This document shows positions 35,800 through 43,140 of a DNA stretch of 64,000 nucleotides, one piece after another; position 1 is the first letter of the stretch, and every line of letters begins with the position of its first letter. A model generated the notes under the pieces. The model did no database searches. It had not been told where the DNA came from and saw only the letters and a list, made by a program, of their open reading frames with translations. The DNA is taken from contig CAWFIT010000007.1 of assembly GCA_963815965.1 (NCBI GenBank), forward strand, positions 1 to 64,000, written 5' to 3'. This DNA comes from DASVFB01 sp963815965 (GTDB lineage: Bacteria; Actinomycetota; Thermoleophilia; Gaiellales; Gaiellaceae). The position numbers and the translations under genes are program-made.

Positions 35800-37488
35800 C
35801 TAGCCCGGAGCGTTGCTGTTGTCGGGCGGAACCTCGAGGTACTGCAGGTCGTAGGCGGCGATCTGCGCGAACGCCGGCGCGGCCACGACGCCGCCCCAGA
35901 TGGCGCCGTGCGGCTCGTCGACCATGACGCTGATGACGAGCCGCGGCCTCGACGCGGGCACCATGCCGACGAACGACGAGACGTAGTGCCCGCCCGAATA
36001 GCCGCCGTGGGCATCCGGCTTCTGGGCCGTCCCCGTCTTGCCCGCCACCTTGTACCCGTTCACCGCGGCGAGCGTGCCAGTTCCTCCGAGCACGACGTTC
36101 TGCAGCATCGCGTTCAGCTGTGCAGCGACCGTCCGCCTGACAACGCGACGCGTGTGGGGACGGAAGCGCTTGCCGCCCTGTACGCGCTCCACGAGGTGCG
36201 GCTGCACCCAGATGCCGTGGTTCGCGATCGACGAGTAGGCCGCCGCCATCTGCACCGGGGTGACGGCGACGCCCTGCCCGATCGGCACGTTGCCGATGGT
36301 CGAACCCGACCACTCGTCGGGCTTCAAGACGAACCCGGGCGACTCCGCGGGAAAGCCGACGTCGGTCGATGACCCGAACCCGAAGCGGCGCATCCAGCGG
36401 TAGAGACGCGTCCGGCCAAGCTTCTCGGCCAGCGTGATCGCGCCGACGTTGGACGACTGCGCGAGGATCCGCGCGACGCTCATCGTCTCGGTTCCGCGCT
36501 GCTCTGCGTCATGGATGACGCGATCGGCGATTTGGATCGAGTACGGGAGCGTGAACTTCGTCTGCGGCGTCACGAGGCGGTCCGAGAGCACTCCCGCGAC
36601 CGTCACCAGCTTGAACGTCGAGCCGGGCTCGTAGACGTCTGTGACGGCGCGGTTGCGCGTGACCGCGGGCGAGGTGGAGCCGAACGCGTTGGCGTCGAAG
36701 CCTGGCGCGTTCGCCATCGCAAGGACGGCGCCGGTGCGGGGATCCATGACGACGGCGGTGGCACCTCTGGCGCCCCACTTCGAGACGGTCTGGCGCAGCA
36801 CGGCTTCCGCGTTCGCCTGGATCGTGTGGTCGATCGTCAGCCGAACGTTGCGCCCGTCCACCGCGGGTCGCTGGTCCACCACGTCGAGGACGTGTCCGAG
36901 CGCGTCGATCACGCGGCGCTCGCTCCCGGGCTTCCCGGCGATCGTCCTGTCGAGCTGCAGCTCGAGCCCGGCGAGCCCGCGGTTGTCGAGGCCGGCGTAG
37001 CCGAGGATGTGCGAGGCGACCGAGCCCTGCGGATAGAAACGGCGCTCCTCCGGGTAGAAGCCGAGGCCTGCGAGGCCGCGCTTTTCGAGCAGCGCGGCCT
37101 TCGCCGGCTCCGCCTTGCGCTTGACGTAGACGAAGCTGCGCTTCTTGTCCACCAGTTGGCTGTAGAGCGTGTCGGCGTCGACACCGAGAGTCTTCGCGGC
37201 CGCTGTCGCAACGACGCGTGCGTCACGCACCTGCCGCGGATCTGCGTACACCGTCGTCGCCTGCTCGCCGATCGCGAGCTGCACACCTGTGCGGTCGAAG
37301 ATCGTTCCACGGGACGCGGGGAGGACGACCACCGCGCGGTGCTGGTTCGACGCGAGCTGCGAGAGCGACCCGGCCTGCACGGCCTGGAGCCACGCCGCCC
37401 GGCCGAGCAGCGCGGCGAAGAGGACGAGAAGAATGGCGAGGAGGAGCCGGATCCTGCGATTGACCGGGTTCCGGCGCCTGCGGGCCAT
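35800..37488 (-). CDS. ftsI: Septal peptidoglycan transpeptidase FtsI / PBP (class B)
   Basis: Class B penicillin-binding protein that crosslinks septal peptidoglycan. A single N-terminal helix (LLLAILLVLFAALLGRAAWL) is followed by the dimerisation domain with ASRGTIFDR. The transpeptidase motifs are STFK at residues 290-293, SSN at 345-347 and KTG at 484-486. No PASTA repeats follow, unlike many actinobacterial PBPs. It has 562 residues and partners with FtsW from the same cluster. Confidence 0.95.
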   Translation of the reverse strand: MARRRRNPVNRRIRLLLAILLVLFAALLGRAAWLQAVQAGSLSQLASNQHRAVVVLPASRGTIFDRTGVQLAIGEQATTVYADPRQVRDARVVATAAAKTLGVDADTLYSQLVDKKRSFVYVKRKAEPAKAALLEKRGLAGLGFYPEERRFYPQGSVASHILGYAGLDNRGLAGLELQLDRTIAGKPGSERRVIDALGHVLDVVDQRPAVDGRNVRLTIDHTIQANAEAVLRQTVSKWGARGATAVVMDPRTGAVLAMANAPGFDANAFGSTSPAVTRNRAVTDVYEPGSTFKLVTVAGVLSDRLVTPQTKFTLPYSIQIADRVIHDAEQRGTETMSVARILAQSSNVGAITLAEKLGRTRLYRWMRRFGFGSSTDVGFPAESPGFVLKPDEWSGSTIGNVPIGQGVAVTPVQMAAAYSSIANHGIWVQPHLVERVQGGKRFRPHTRRVVRRTVAAQLNAMLQNVVLGGTGTLAAVNGYKVAGKTGTAQKPDAHGGYSGGHYVSSFVGMVPASRPRLVISVMVDEPHGAIWGGVVAAPAFAQIAAYDLQYLEVPPDNSNAPG

Positions 37489-37490
37489 GA

Positions 37491-37832
37491 CTAGGGCTTG
37501 CGGAGGTCCACGTACGTCATGTCGCCTGCAGGGACAAGGCCGAGCCGCTGCTGCGCGCGCGCCTGGATGCGCGGCGACGCCTTCGCGCTCGAGAACTGCG
37601 ACGCGAGAGCGGCGTTCTGGTCACGCAGCATCACGCGGTCGCGCCCGAGGCGGTCGAGACGCACGTTCAACTGCAAGACGGCGACGTTCAGCGCTACGAG
37701 CCCCGCAAGGAGCACCCCGACGACGACGATCCAGACGACGCCGCTCCGCAGCGGGTCGGAGCGGCGTGCCGCGACGGGACGCGGTCGCCGGCCTTCCGCG
37801 GGAGCGGCCTCGGCGTACGCGGTTGTCGGCAT
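37491..37832 (-). CDS. ftsL: FtsL-like septum formation protein
   Basis: A 113-residue bitopic protein: a proline/arginine-rich cytoplasmic N-terminus, one membrane helix (VVWIVVVGVLLAGLVALNVAVLQ in parts) and a periplasmic coiled coil (LNVRLDRLGRDRVMLRDQNAAL) ending in RLGLVPAGDMTYVDL. Sequence identity in this family is low, so the assignment rests on topology and on position between rsmH and ftsI. The ATG at 37832 overlaps the rsmH stop (TGATG). Confidence 0.8.
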   Translation of the reverse strand: MPTTAYAEAAPAEGRRPRPVAARRSDPLRSGVVWIVVVGVLLAGLVALNVAVLQLNVRLDRLGRDRVMLRDQNAALASQFSSAKASPRIQARAQQRLGLVPAGDMTYVDLRKP

Positions 37833-38785
37833 CAGACCTTGACTGCGACGCGGAGCTTCGCCGACGTCGCACGCGGGTTCTGCGCGACCTCGTCGTCGCT
37901 CGGCCGCAGCGGCCGTCGTGACACAGCGCGGAGGAGTGGCTCCTTTCCGCAAACGCAGATCGGAAAATCGGGCGGGCAGGTGCAGCCGCGCTCGCCGTCG
38001 CGCATGAAGGTCTTCACGATCCGATCCTCGAGCGAGTGGAAGCTGATCACCGCGAGCCGACCGCCCGGCCGCAGAGCCTCGAGTGCTGCGGGCAACGCGC
38101 GCTCGAGCGCACCGAGCTCGTCGTTGACCGCGATGCGCAGCGCCTGGAAGACGCGCTTCGCAGGGTGACCGTCGCCGAAGCGCGCGGGCGCGGGAATGGC
38201 CGACTTGACTACGTCGACCAGCTCGAAGGACGTGGTGAGCGGGCGACGCCGCGCGATCATGCGAGCGATCTGGCGCGCGTACCGCTCCTCGCCGTAGCGC
38301 TTGAAGATGTCGGCGAGGTCGCGCTCGGTCGTGTCATTGATGAGATCGGCGGCGGTCAGCTCGGCGGAGCGATCCATTCGCATGTCGAGCGGAACGTCCG
38401 TGGCGTACGAGAAGCCGCGGTCGGGATGGTCGAGCTGCATCGACGAGACGCCGAGATCGAGCAAGATCGCGTCCGCCTCAACGCCGTTCGTGGCCAACTG
38501 CTCGAGCACGAGCGAGAACTCGCCGCGCAGCAGGCGCGTCTGGAGACTGCCGAAACGCCGCTTGAAGCTCTCGAAGTACGGCCGGACGGACGGGTCGCGG
38601 TCGATCGCGATGTAGCGGCCGCGGCCGTTCAGATCGGCGGCGAGCAGCTTCGCGTGGCCGCCGGCTCCGAAGGTGCAGTCGACGACGGTCTCACCTGGGC
38701 GCACCGCGAGCAGGCGACGCACTTCCTCGGCGAGGACAGGCTGGTGATCAATCGCTCTTCGTTGCAAGACGCTCGGCAACATCAT
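37832..38785 (-). CDS. rsmH: 16S rRNA (cytosine-1402 N4)-methyltransferase
   Basis: Methylates C1402 in the ribosomal P site. Motifs: HQPVLAEEVRRLL, DCTFGAGGHAKLLA (SAM loop), LDLGVSSMQLD, DRGFSY, and GRLAVISFHSLEDRIVK. A cluster of cysteines, CTCPPDFPICVCG, near the C-terminus is common in the family. The ATG at 38785 is chosen because GGGAG lies 5 nt upstream; it gives 317 residues and a 38-bp overlap with mraZ. Confidence 0.95.
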   Translation of the reverse strand: MMLPSVLQRRAIDHQPVLAEEVRRLLAVRPGETVVDCTFGAGGHAKLLAADLNGRGRYIAIDRDPSVRPYFESFKRRFGSLQTRLLRGEFSLVLEQLATNGVEADAILLDLGVSSMQLDHPDRGFSYATDVPLDMRMDRSAELTAADLINDTTERDLADIFKRYGEERYARQIARMIARRRPLTTSFELVDVVKSAIPAPARFGDGHPAKRVFQALRIAVNDELGALERALPAALEALRPGGRLAVISFHSLEDRIVKTFMRDGERGCTCPPDFPICVCGKEPLLRAVSRRPLRPSDDEVAQNPRATSAKLRVAVKV

Positions 38786-39209
38786 CAGCACTCCCTTCGA
38801 CTTCTGCTAGCTCGCGGCTCCACGCCTCGCGATCCCAGATCTCGAGGTGGTCCCGCATCCCCGTGACGACGACGTCGCGGCTCAGCTGTGCGTGCTTCAG
38901 CAGGGGGGCCGGAATCATCACGCGGCCTTGTTTGTCGAGTTCGGACTCGGACGCTCCTGAGAAGACGAACCGCTGGTGGCGCCGCGTTTCCTTGCTGAGC
39001 GGATCCATCGGGGCGAGTCGAGACTCGACGCGTCGAGCCCAATCCGCACCACGGAACACCTCGAGACACCCATCGAGGCCACGCGTGAGGACGACGGTGC
39101 CCTGAGCGAAGGACTCGCGGAACTTTGCGGGAAGAGTGAGGCGGTTCTTGTCATCGATCGTGTGCTCGTATGCGCCGAGGAGAGTCTGAGGCGTGTTTGC
39201 TTCCACCAC
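38748..39209 (-). CDS. mraZ: Transcriptional regulator MraZ
   Basis: First gene of the dcw cluster and, in other bacteria, its DNA-binding regulator. It has two AbrB-like swapped-hairpin repeats: GAYEHTIDDKNRLTLPAKFRE near residue 12 and SELDKQGRVMIPAPLLKHA near residue 90, each with the DxxGR/DKNR-type motif. The GTG at 39209 starts a 153-residue protein. Three in-phase TGGG boxes lie directly upstream, so it probably autoregulates the whole operon. Confidence 0.93.
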   Translation of the reverse strand: MVEANTPQTLLGAYEHTIDDKNRLTLPAKFRESFAQGTVVLTRGLDGCLEVFRGADWARRVESRLAPMDPLSKETRRHQRFVFSGASESELDKQGRVMIPAPLLKHAQLSRDVVVTGMRDHLEIWDREAWSRELAEVEGSADDVAERLATKSD

Positions 39210-39211
39210 TG

Positions 39212-39246
39212 CTCCCCACTTTGCCCCACTTCAACCCACTTGTCAA
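39212..39246 (-). promoter_or_regulatory. MraZ box: three TGGG repeats at 10-bp spacing, with -35 TTGACA
   Basis: On the minus strand TGGGT, TGGGG and TGGGG occur with exactly 10-bp periodicity (complements CCCA at 39235-39238, 39225-39228 and 39215-39218), and a partial TGG follows at the next position. MraZ is known to bind TGGGN direct repeats separated by 5 nt. TTGACA (39246-39241) lies just upstream as a -35; the -10 would fall inside the repeats and is weak. The arrangement predicts repression of the dcw operon by MraZ. Confidence 0.8.
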
Positions 39247-39267
39247 CCCCTGAATAAGGGGACGAAC

Positions 39268-39729
39268 ATGCGGCGGCTCCTTCTCCCTGCGGCGGTTCTC
39301 ACGCTCGCGCTGGCCGGCTGCGGCTCGGACTCCGGCTCCGGCGATGCCAAACAGTCGACCTGGCCAGGGCCTTCGAAGCCGAGGGCCGACGGGACGATTC
39401 CAATCGCTGACTTCAACACGTACCTCGCCGGCGACGGTCAGGCGTTCGCGACCTCGCCGACCGCGGCGGTGACCGAGTTCCTGGGTCTTGACGACTCGTC
39501 GGCGGCGGTGACGACGATGCGCGCGACGTCCCCGGGAGAGGTCCGCAACTTCTCCGAGGTCGTGACGACCCTCGAGGGGCTTCTCGACGACTCGGTGAAA
39601 GCTTCGCGCTACACCGTCGAGCTCCAGCGGAACGATGCGATGCAGTGGCGCCTCCGAGCGGCTGAGTGGGCCCAGAGCTGCCAGGCAGGACGCGGCCACC
39701 AGGACTACTCGCCCGAGCCCTGCGTCTAG
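39268..39729 (+). CDS. Small predicted lipoprotein, unknown function
   Basis: A 153-residue protein from ATG 39268, with AAGGGGA 6 nt upstream. The signal peptide MRRLLLPAAVLTLALAGC ends in a clear lipobox (LAGC) followed by a Gly/Ser/Asp linker, so it should be anchored to the outer face of the membrane. The mature part (FNTYLAGDGQAFATSPTAAV, RYTVELQRNDAMQWRLRAAEW) matches no domain I know. It is transcribed divergently from mraZ, with a 58-bp region shared between them, and overlaps the convergent PfkB gene by 4 bp. Confidence 0.7.
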   Translation: MRRLLLPAAVLTLALAGCGSDSGSGDAKQSTWPGPSKPRADGTIPIADFNTYLAGDGQAFATSPTAAVTEFLGLDDSSAAVTTMRATSPGEVRNFSEVVTTLEGLLDDSVKASRYTVELQRNDAMQWRLRAAEWAQSCQAGRGHQDYSPEPCV

Positions 39730-40547
39730 ACGTCCGCGGCCGTCAGCTGGCGGTCGTACGGTCCCCGCCCGCTTACGACGGTCGCACCGCAGCGCGAGGC
39801 GAAAGCGACCGCTTCGCGCGGCGCATCGCCGCGGCTGAGCGCAAAAGTCAGCCCGGCGGCGAAGCAGTCACCTGCGCCGTACGCGTCCTCGAACGGCCCG
39901 GGAGGAGATGCTGCGGCGAACGGACCGCCGGGCTGAGCCCACCCACCGAGGCGGCCCGACGTCGCGACGACGAGCCTGGGCGGCGGATCGAGCTCGCCGG
40001 GCTCGTACCGCTCTCCTTCGTCGGTCGCGCTGCCGACGAGCGCGTCCAGCTCGACACCTCCGCGCCGGAGCGTCGCCAGCTCGCGGGCGGTGGACACGAG
40101 GACACGCGCGTGCCGCGCCTTCAGCAGCGCGTCGACGTCGCCGGCCGTGAAGTAGACGCAGTCGCTGCGGTGAAGCTCCTCCCACGGCATTGACTCGTCC
40201 TCGCCGCGCGGATGGTGCTTCTCGCCGATCACCGTGATCGTTCGCTCACCCGCCTCGTCGATGTAAGTCACGCCGCGCCGCTGCGGCCGTCGCACCCACG
40301 CGACGTGAAGGAGCAAGCCCCTCGAGGCAAGCTCGTCCTGTGCTCGGTGGCCAAGGTCGTCGTCGCCGAGCGCCGTGAAAAACGATGTCTCACAGCCGAG
40401 ATTCGCGAGCTGCACCGCCGCGACCGCGCCGCCTCCCGCGGCCTCGGCCCAAGTCTCGGCGGCGTGGACGATCTCGCCGGGCCTCGGCACGGACTCCACC
40501 CGGACGAAGTCGATCCACTCGACGTGCCCGATCACGACCGCTCGCAC
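39726..40547 (-). CDS. PfkB family carbohydrate kinase
   Basis: A ribokinase-like sugar or nucleoside kinase of 273 residues, slightly short. The N-terminal signature appears as AAGGGAVAAVQLANLGCETSFFTALGDDDLG in parts, and the C-terminal catalytic motif as DAYGAGDCFAAGLTFALS with the general-base aspartate in AGDCF. A GERTITVIGEKH strand and an HHPRGED insertion are visible. The substrate cannot be determined. It is divergent from the sigma factor gene, with 36 bp between starts. Confidence 0.85.
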   Translation of the reverse strand: MRAVVIGHVEWIDFVRVESVPRPGEIVHAAETWAEAAGGGAVAAVQLANLGCETSFFTALGDDDLGHRAQDELASRGLLLHVAWVRRPQRRGVTYIDEAGERTITVIGEKHHPRGEDESMPWEELHRSDCVYFTAGDVDALLKARHARVLVSTARELATLRRGGVELDALVGSATDEGERYEPGELDPPPRLVVATSGRLGGWAQPGGPFAAASPPGPFEDAYGAGDCFAAGLTFALSRGDAPREAVAFASRCGATVVSGRGPYDRQLTAADV

Positions 40548-40583
40548 ATCTCACATTCTCGCGGCCGGAGCCGTTGGACCAGG

Positions 40584-41057
40584 ATGATGGAGGCCGTGGC
40601 GACGATTCCACCCTTCGAACGCTTCTACGTCGAGCATCGCGACGCGATCTTCGGCTTCCTCGCCCGGCGCCTGGGGAGGCCGGCGGCCGAGGACGCGTTC
40701 CAGGAGACATTCCTGCGGGCGCTGCGGGCGTACGACCGCCTCGAGCACGGGCGGCACCTCCGTGCGTGGATCTTCACCATCGCCGCTCGCGTCGCCACGG
40801 ACGTCCACCGGAAGTCAAGTGACAACGTGTCGCTTGGGGAAGAGGCGGCGTCGGAGGACTCGCAGCCCGCGTACCTCCAGCTCGAGCACCTGGCGGACGA
40901 GCTGCCGCCCGCGGAACGTGCGGCGGTCGTGCTCCGCTACGGGTACGACCTGCCCTACTCGGAGATCGGCACGGCGCTCGGCTCGTCGGCGGACGCGGCA
41001 CGACAGGCGGCGTCGTCGGGGATCCGGCGACTACGCAGGAAGGAAGGACTCGCATGA
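40584..41057 (+). CDS. ECF-type RNA polymerase sigma factor
   Basis: A 157-residue sigma-70 family protein with only regions 2 and 4. Region 2 is FYVEHRDAIFGFLARRLG through EDAFQETFLRALRAYDRL and LRAWIFTIAARVATDVHR. Region 4 is LPPAERAAVVLRYGYDLPYSEIGTALG in parts, plus SADAARQAASSGIRRLRRK. No anti-sigma gene is adjacent. Instead the stop overlaps the ATG of an alkyltransferase gene (ATGA), so the two are co-translated. ATG 40584 is used; ATG 40587 and GTG 40596 are alternatives. Confidence 0.88.
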   Translation: MMEAVATIPPFERFYVEHRDAIFGFLARRLGRPAAEDAFQETFLRALRAYDRLEHGRHLRAWIFTIAARVATDVHRKSSDNVSLGEEAASEDSQPAYLQLEHLADELPPAERAAVVLRYGYDLPYSEIGTALGSSADAARQAASSGIRRLRRKEGLA

Positions 41058-41614
41058 AGGTTTCGCCTGAGCTCGACCGTCGCTTCCGCGACGCGGCCGC
41101 AGAGGCTGGATTGCTCGACGTCGCGTACGACATGGTCGACACGCCGATCGGAGAGCTGTTCGTCGCGACGACGGAGGCGGGCCTCTGCCGCATCTCGTAC
41201 GACCCCGAGCCCGATCGTGTCGTCGAGAACCTGGCGCGCACGGTTGGCGCGCGCGTGCTCCGGTCAGCGCGACCCGTGGACGAGACGCGCCGGCAGCTCG
41301 CCGAATACTTCGAGAAGCAGCGGACCGAGTTCGAGCTCGACGTTGATCTTCGCCTCGCCGCGGAGTTCTCGCGCCGCGTGCTCGACGAGCTCGCCCGGGT
41401 CCCCTACGGCGAGGTGACGACGTACGGCGAGCTGGCGAGGCGCGCCGAGCACCCGCGCGCCGCGCGCGCCGTCGGCACGGTCATGAACCGCAATCCGATC
41501 CCGATCGTGCTGCCGTGCCACCGCGTTGTCGGCGCGAGCGGCAGCCTCACCGGCTACGGCGGCGGGTTGGACCGGAAGGAAGCGTTGCTCAGGCTGGAAG
41601 GAGCGATTTTCTGA
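41054..41614 (+). CDS. ogt: Methylated-DNA--protein-cysteine methyltransferase
   Basis: Suicide repair enzyme that removes methyl groups from O6-methylguanine. The active site is C155 in PIVLPCHRVVG, preceded by the helix-turn-helix ARVPYGEVTTYGELARRA and the arginine finger region RAVGTVMNRNP. It has 186 residues, with about 25 extra at the N-terminus (MKVSPELDRRFRDAAAEAGL) before the usual start, forming a charged helix. Coupling to an ECF sigma factor suggests a shared role in DNA alkylation or stress response. Confidence 0.93.
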   Translation: MKVSPELDRRFRDAAAEAGLLDVAYDMVDTPIGELFVATTEAGLCRISYDPEPDRVVENLARTVGARVLRSARPVDETRRQLAEYFEKQRTEFELDVDLRLAAEFSRRVLDELARVPYGEVTTYGELARRAEHPRAARAVGTVMNRNPIPIVLPCHRVVGASGSLTGYGGGLDRKEALLRLEGAIF

Positions 41615-42311
41615 GCTGGTCGTGGAGAACGCCGTTCGACGCGAGGTAGAGGCGCTCGTCGATCGTGTAACGCCCGCCGGCCTCCTCGACGATCAGGCGC
41701 GGCGCGGCCATGTCCCACTCGTTCTGCGCCGTGTCGCAGCCCGCTTCGATCCGTCCCTCCGCGACGAGCACGTACTGCCAGAAGTCCGTGTACGTCCGCG
41801 CGACGGCCACGCGGCTCGCGAGCGCGGCGAACTCGGGGAAGGCGCTCACGCTCGTCGTCGATACGTATGCGTCCTCGAGGCGCGACACGTTCGAGACGTG
41901 GATCGGCGCCCCGTCGAGGAACGCACCCTCGCCCCGCTCCGACCACCAGCGGTGACCGAGCGCGGGCGCCGACGCGACGCCGACGACGATTTCGCCGTCG
42001 CGTTCGAGCGCAATCAGCGTCGCCCAGATAGGCAGGCCGCGTGCGTACTGCTTCGTGCCGTCGATCGGGTCGAGCAGCCAGCGGACGGCCCCCTCCTCGA
42101 CGCCGAACTCCTCGCCCGCAACCGGCTCGCCGCGATCGCGCGCGATGCGTGCGCGCAACGCCTGTTCGACCGCGTGATCGGCCTGCGTCACCGGCGTGAA
42201 GTCCGCCTTCCGCTCGACGCGGAGATCGAGCGAGCGGTAGTGCCGCATCGAGAGGATGTCCGCCTCGTCGGCGAGCGCGAGCGCGTACTCGAGGTCGGCG
42301 GACGTCGACAT
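41589..42311 (-). CDS. Inositol monophosphatase family protein (HisN-like)
   Basis: A Mg2+/Li+-sensitive sugar-phosphatase fold of 240 residues. Metal-binding motifs are GEEFGVEEG, WLLDPIDGTKQYARGLPIW and WDMAAPRLIVEEAGG. The DPIDGTKQY(A)RG variant and the overall length fit histidinol-phosphatases of the HisN type better than inositol-1-phosphatases, but no other his genes are nearby. The 3' end overlaps ogt by 26 bp in a convergent arrangement. Confidence 0.87.
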   Translation of the reverse strand: MSTSADLEYALALADEADILSMRHYRSLDLRVERKADFTPVTQADHAVEQALRARIARDRGEPVAGEEFGVEEGAVRWLLDPIDGTKQYARGLPIWATLIALERDGEIVVGVASAPALGHRWWSERGEGAFLDGAPIHVSNVSRLEDAYVSTTSVSAFPEFAALASRVAVARTYTDFWQYVLVAEGRIEAGCDTAQNEWDMAAPRLIVEEAGGRYTIDERLYLASNGVLHDQLRKSLLPA

Positions 42312-42324
42312 CCGCCTGATTCAA

Positions 42325-42966
42325 TCAATCCAGCAGCCGGTACCCCACGCGCCAAACGTTGACCACGAACGGCCCGGGGTGCACGGCCTGCAGCTTCCGC
42401 CGCAGGCGCGACGCGTGCGAATCGAGCGTGCGCGTCCGGCCGAGCGACCTGAAGTCCCACACCTCGCGCAGCAACTCCTCCTTCGTGAAGACGCGGTGCG
42501 GCTCCGACGCGAGCTTCAGCAGCAGCTCGTACTCCTTGCCGGCGAGGTCCACGCGCGCACTGCCGACGCTGACACGGCGCGTGGTGCGCTCGACGGAGAT
42601 CGGCCCGGCCCGCAGGCGCTCGGGCTCGGCCGGCTTAGCACGGCGCAACACCGCGTTCATCCGCGCCAGGAGCTCGTCGTAGACGAACGGCCGCGCGACG
42701 AAATCGTCGCAGCCACGCGCGAACGCACGCACCCGGTCGACCGCATCCGACTCGGGGCTCCCGATCACGATCACCGGCACGCCGATGAACGCTTCGAGCG
42801 CCGATGGGTCGCCGAGCAGGACGAGATCGGGATGCGCGCGCGAGGCGAGCTCGAGCGCCGCGTCGCGATCGTCCGTACCGATCACCTCGAACCCGTCCTG
42901 CGCGAGGTGCCGCTCGAGAAAGCCCCGGACCCCCGGTTCCGGCTCTGCAATCAACACCGCGGACAC
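42325..42966 (-). CDS. OmpR-like response regulator with degenerate receiver domain
   Basis: 213 residues: a CheY-like receiver followed by a winged-helix DNA-binding domain (KEYELLLKLASEPHRVFTKEELLREVW, RTLDSHASRLRRKL, VWRVGYRLLD). The receiver lacks the usual phosphorylation set: where most have D-x at the end of strand 3 it reads DLVLLGDPSA, with glycine at 52 and aspartate one place later. The conserved lysine is replaced by arginine (ARPF, R92). It may act without phosphorylation. There is no partner kinase next to it. Confidence 0.85.
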   Translation of the reverse strand: MSAVLIAEPEPGVRGFLERHLAQDGFEVIGTDDRDAALELASRAHPDLVLLGDPSALEAFIGVPVIVIGSPESDAVDRVRAFARGCDDFVARPFVYDELLARMNAVLRRAKPAEPERLRAGPISVERTTRRVSVGSARVDLAGKEYELLLKLASEPHRVFTKEELLREVWDFRSLGRTRTLDSHASRLRRKLQAVHPGPFVVNVWRVGYRLLD

Positions 42967-42998
42967 GCTCGCGACGCTAGCGCACCCGCGTCGAATCT

Positions 42999-43017
42999 GT
43001 TGCGCCGCATGCGCAAC
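42999..43017. promoter_or_regulatory. Inverted repeat GTTGCGC-N5-GCGCAAC upstream of response regulator
   Basis: Seven-bp perfect arms around a 5-nt centre, 33-51 bp upstream of the start of the degenerate response regulator gene. It is well placed for an autoregulatory operator. It could also be a chance structure in GC-rich DNA. Confidence 0.35.
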
Positions 43018-43078
43018 GAACGATGCACAGTCGTGCGGTTGAGTCGTGGCCGCGGGGACCTATGCTGAACGGGGCACT

Positions 43079-43140
43079 TCGCTCGAAGTGCTTCGCACTT
43101 CGAGCGAGGAAGACCGTGCGCAGGCAGCGCTTTGCGCGAC
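43079..43140 (-). repeat. Dispersed hairpin element, copy 2 (terminator of ABC1 kinase gene)
   Basis: A perfect 13-bp stem (43079-43091 and 43095-43107) with a 3-nt loop lies just past the ABC1 kinase stop. On the minus strand it is preceded by AGCGCTGCCTGC and GGTCTTCC, the same order as in copy 1 at 9140-9202. The inner stem AAGTGC/GCACTT is identical between copies, while the outer stem has different bases that still pair. Confidence 0.6.
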
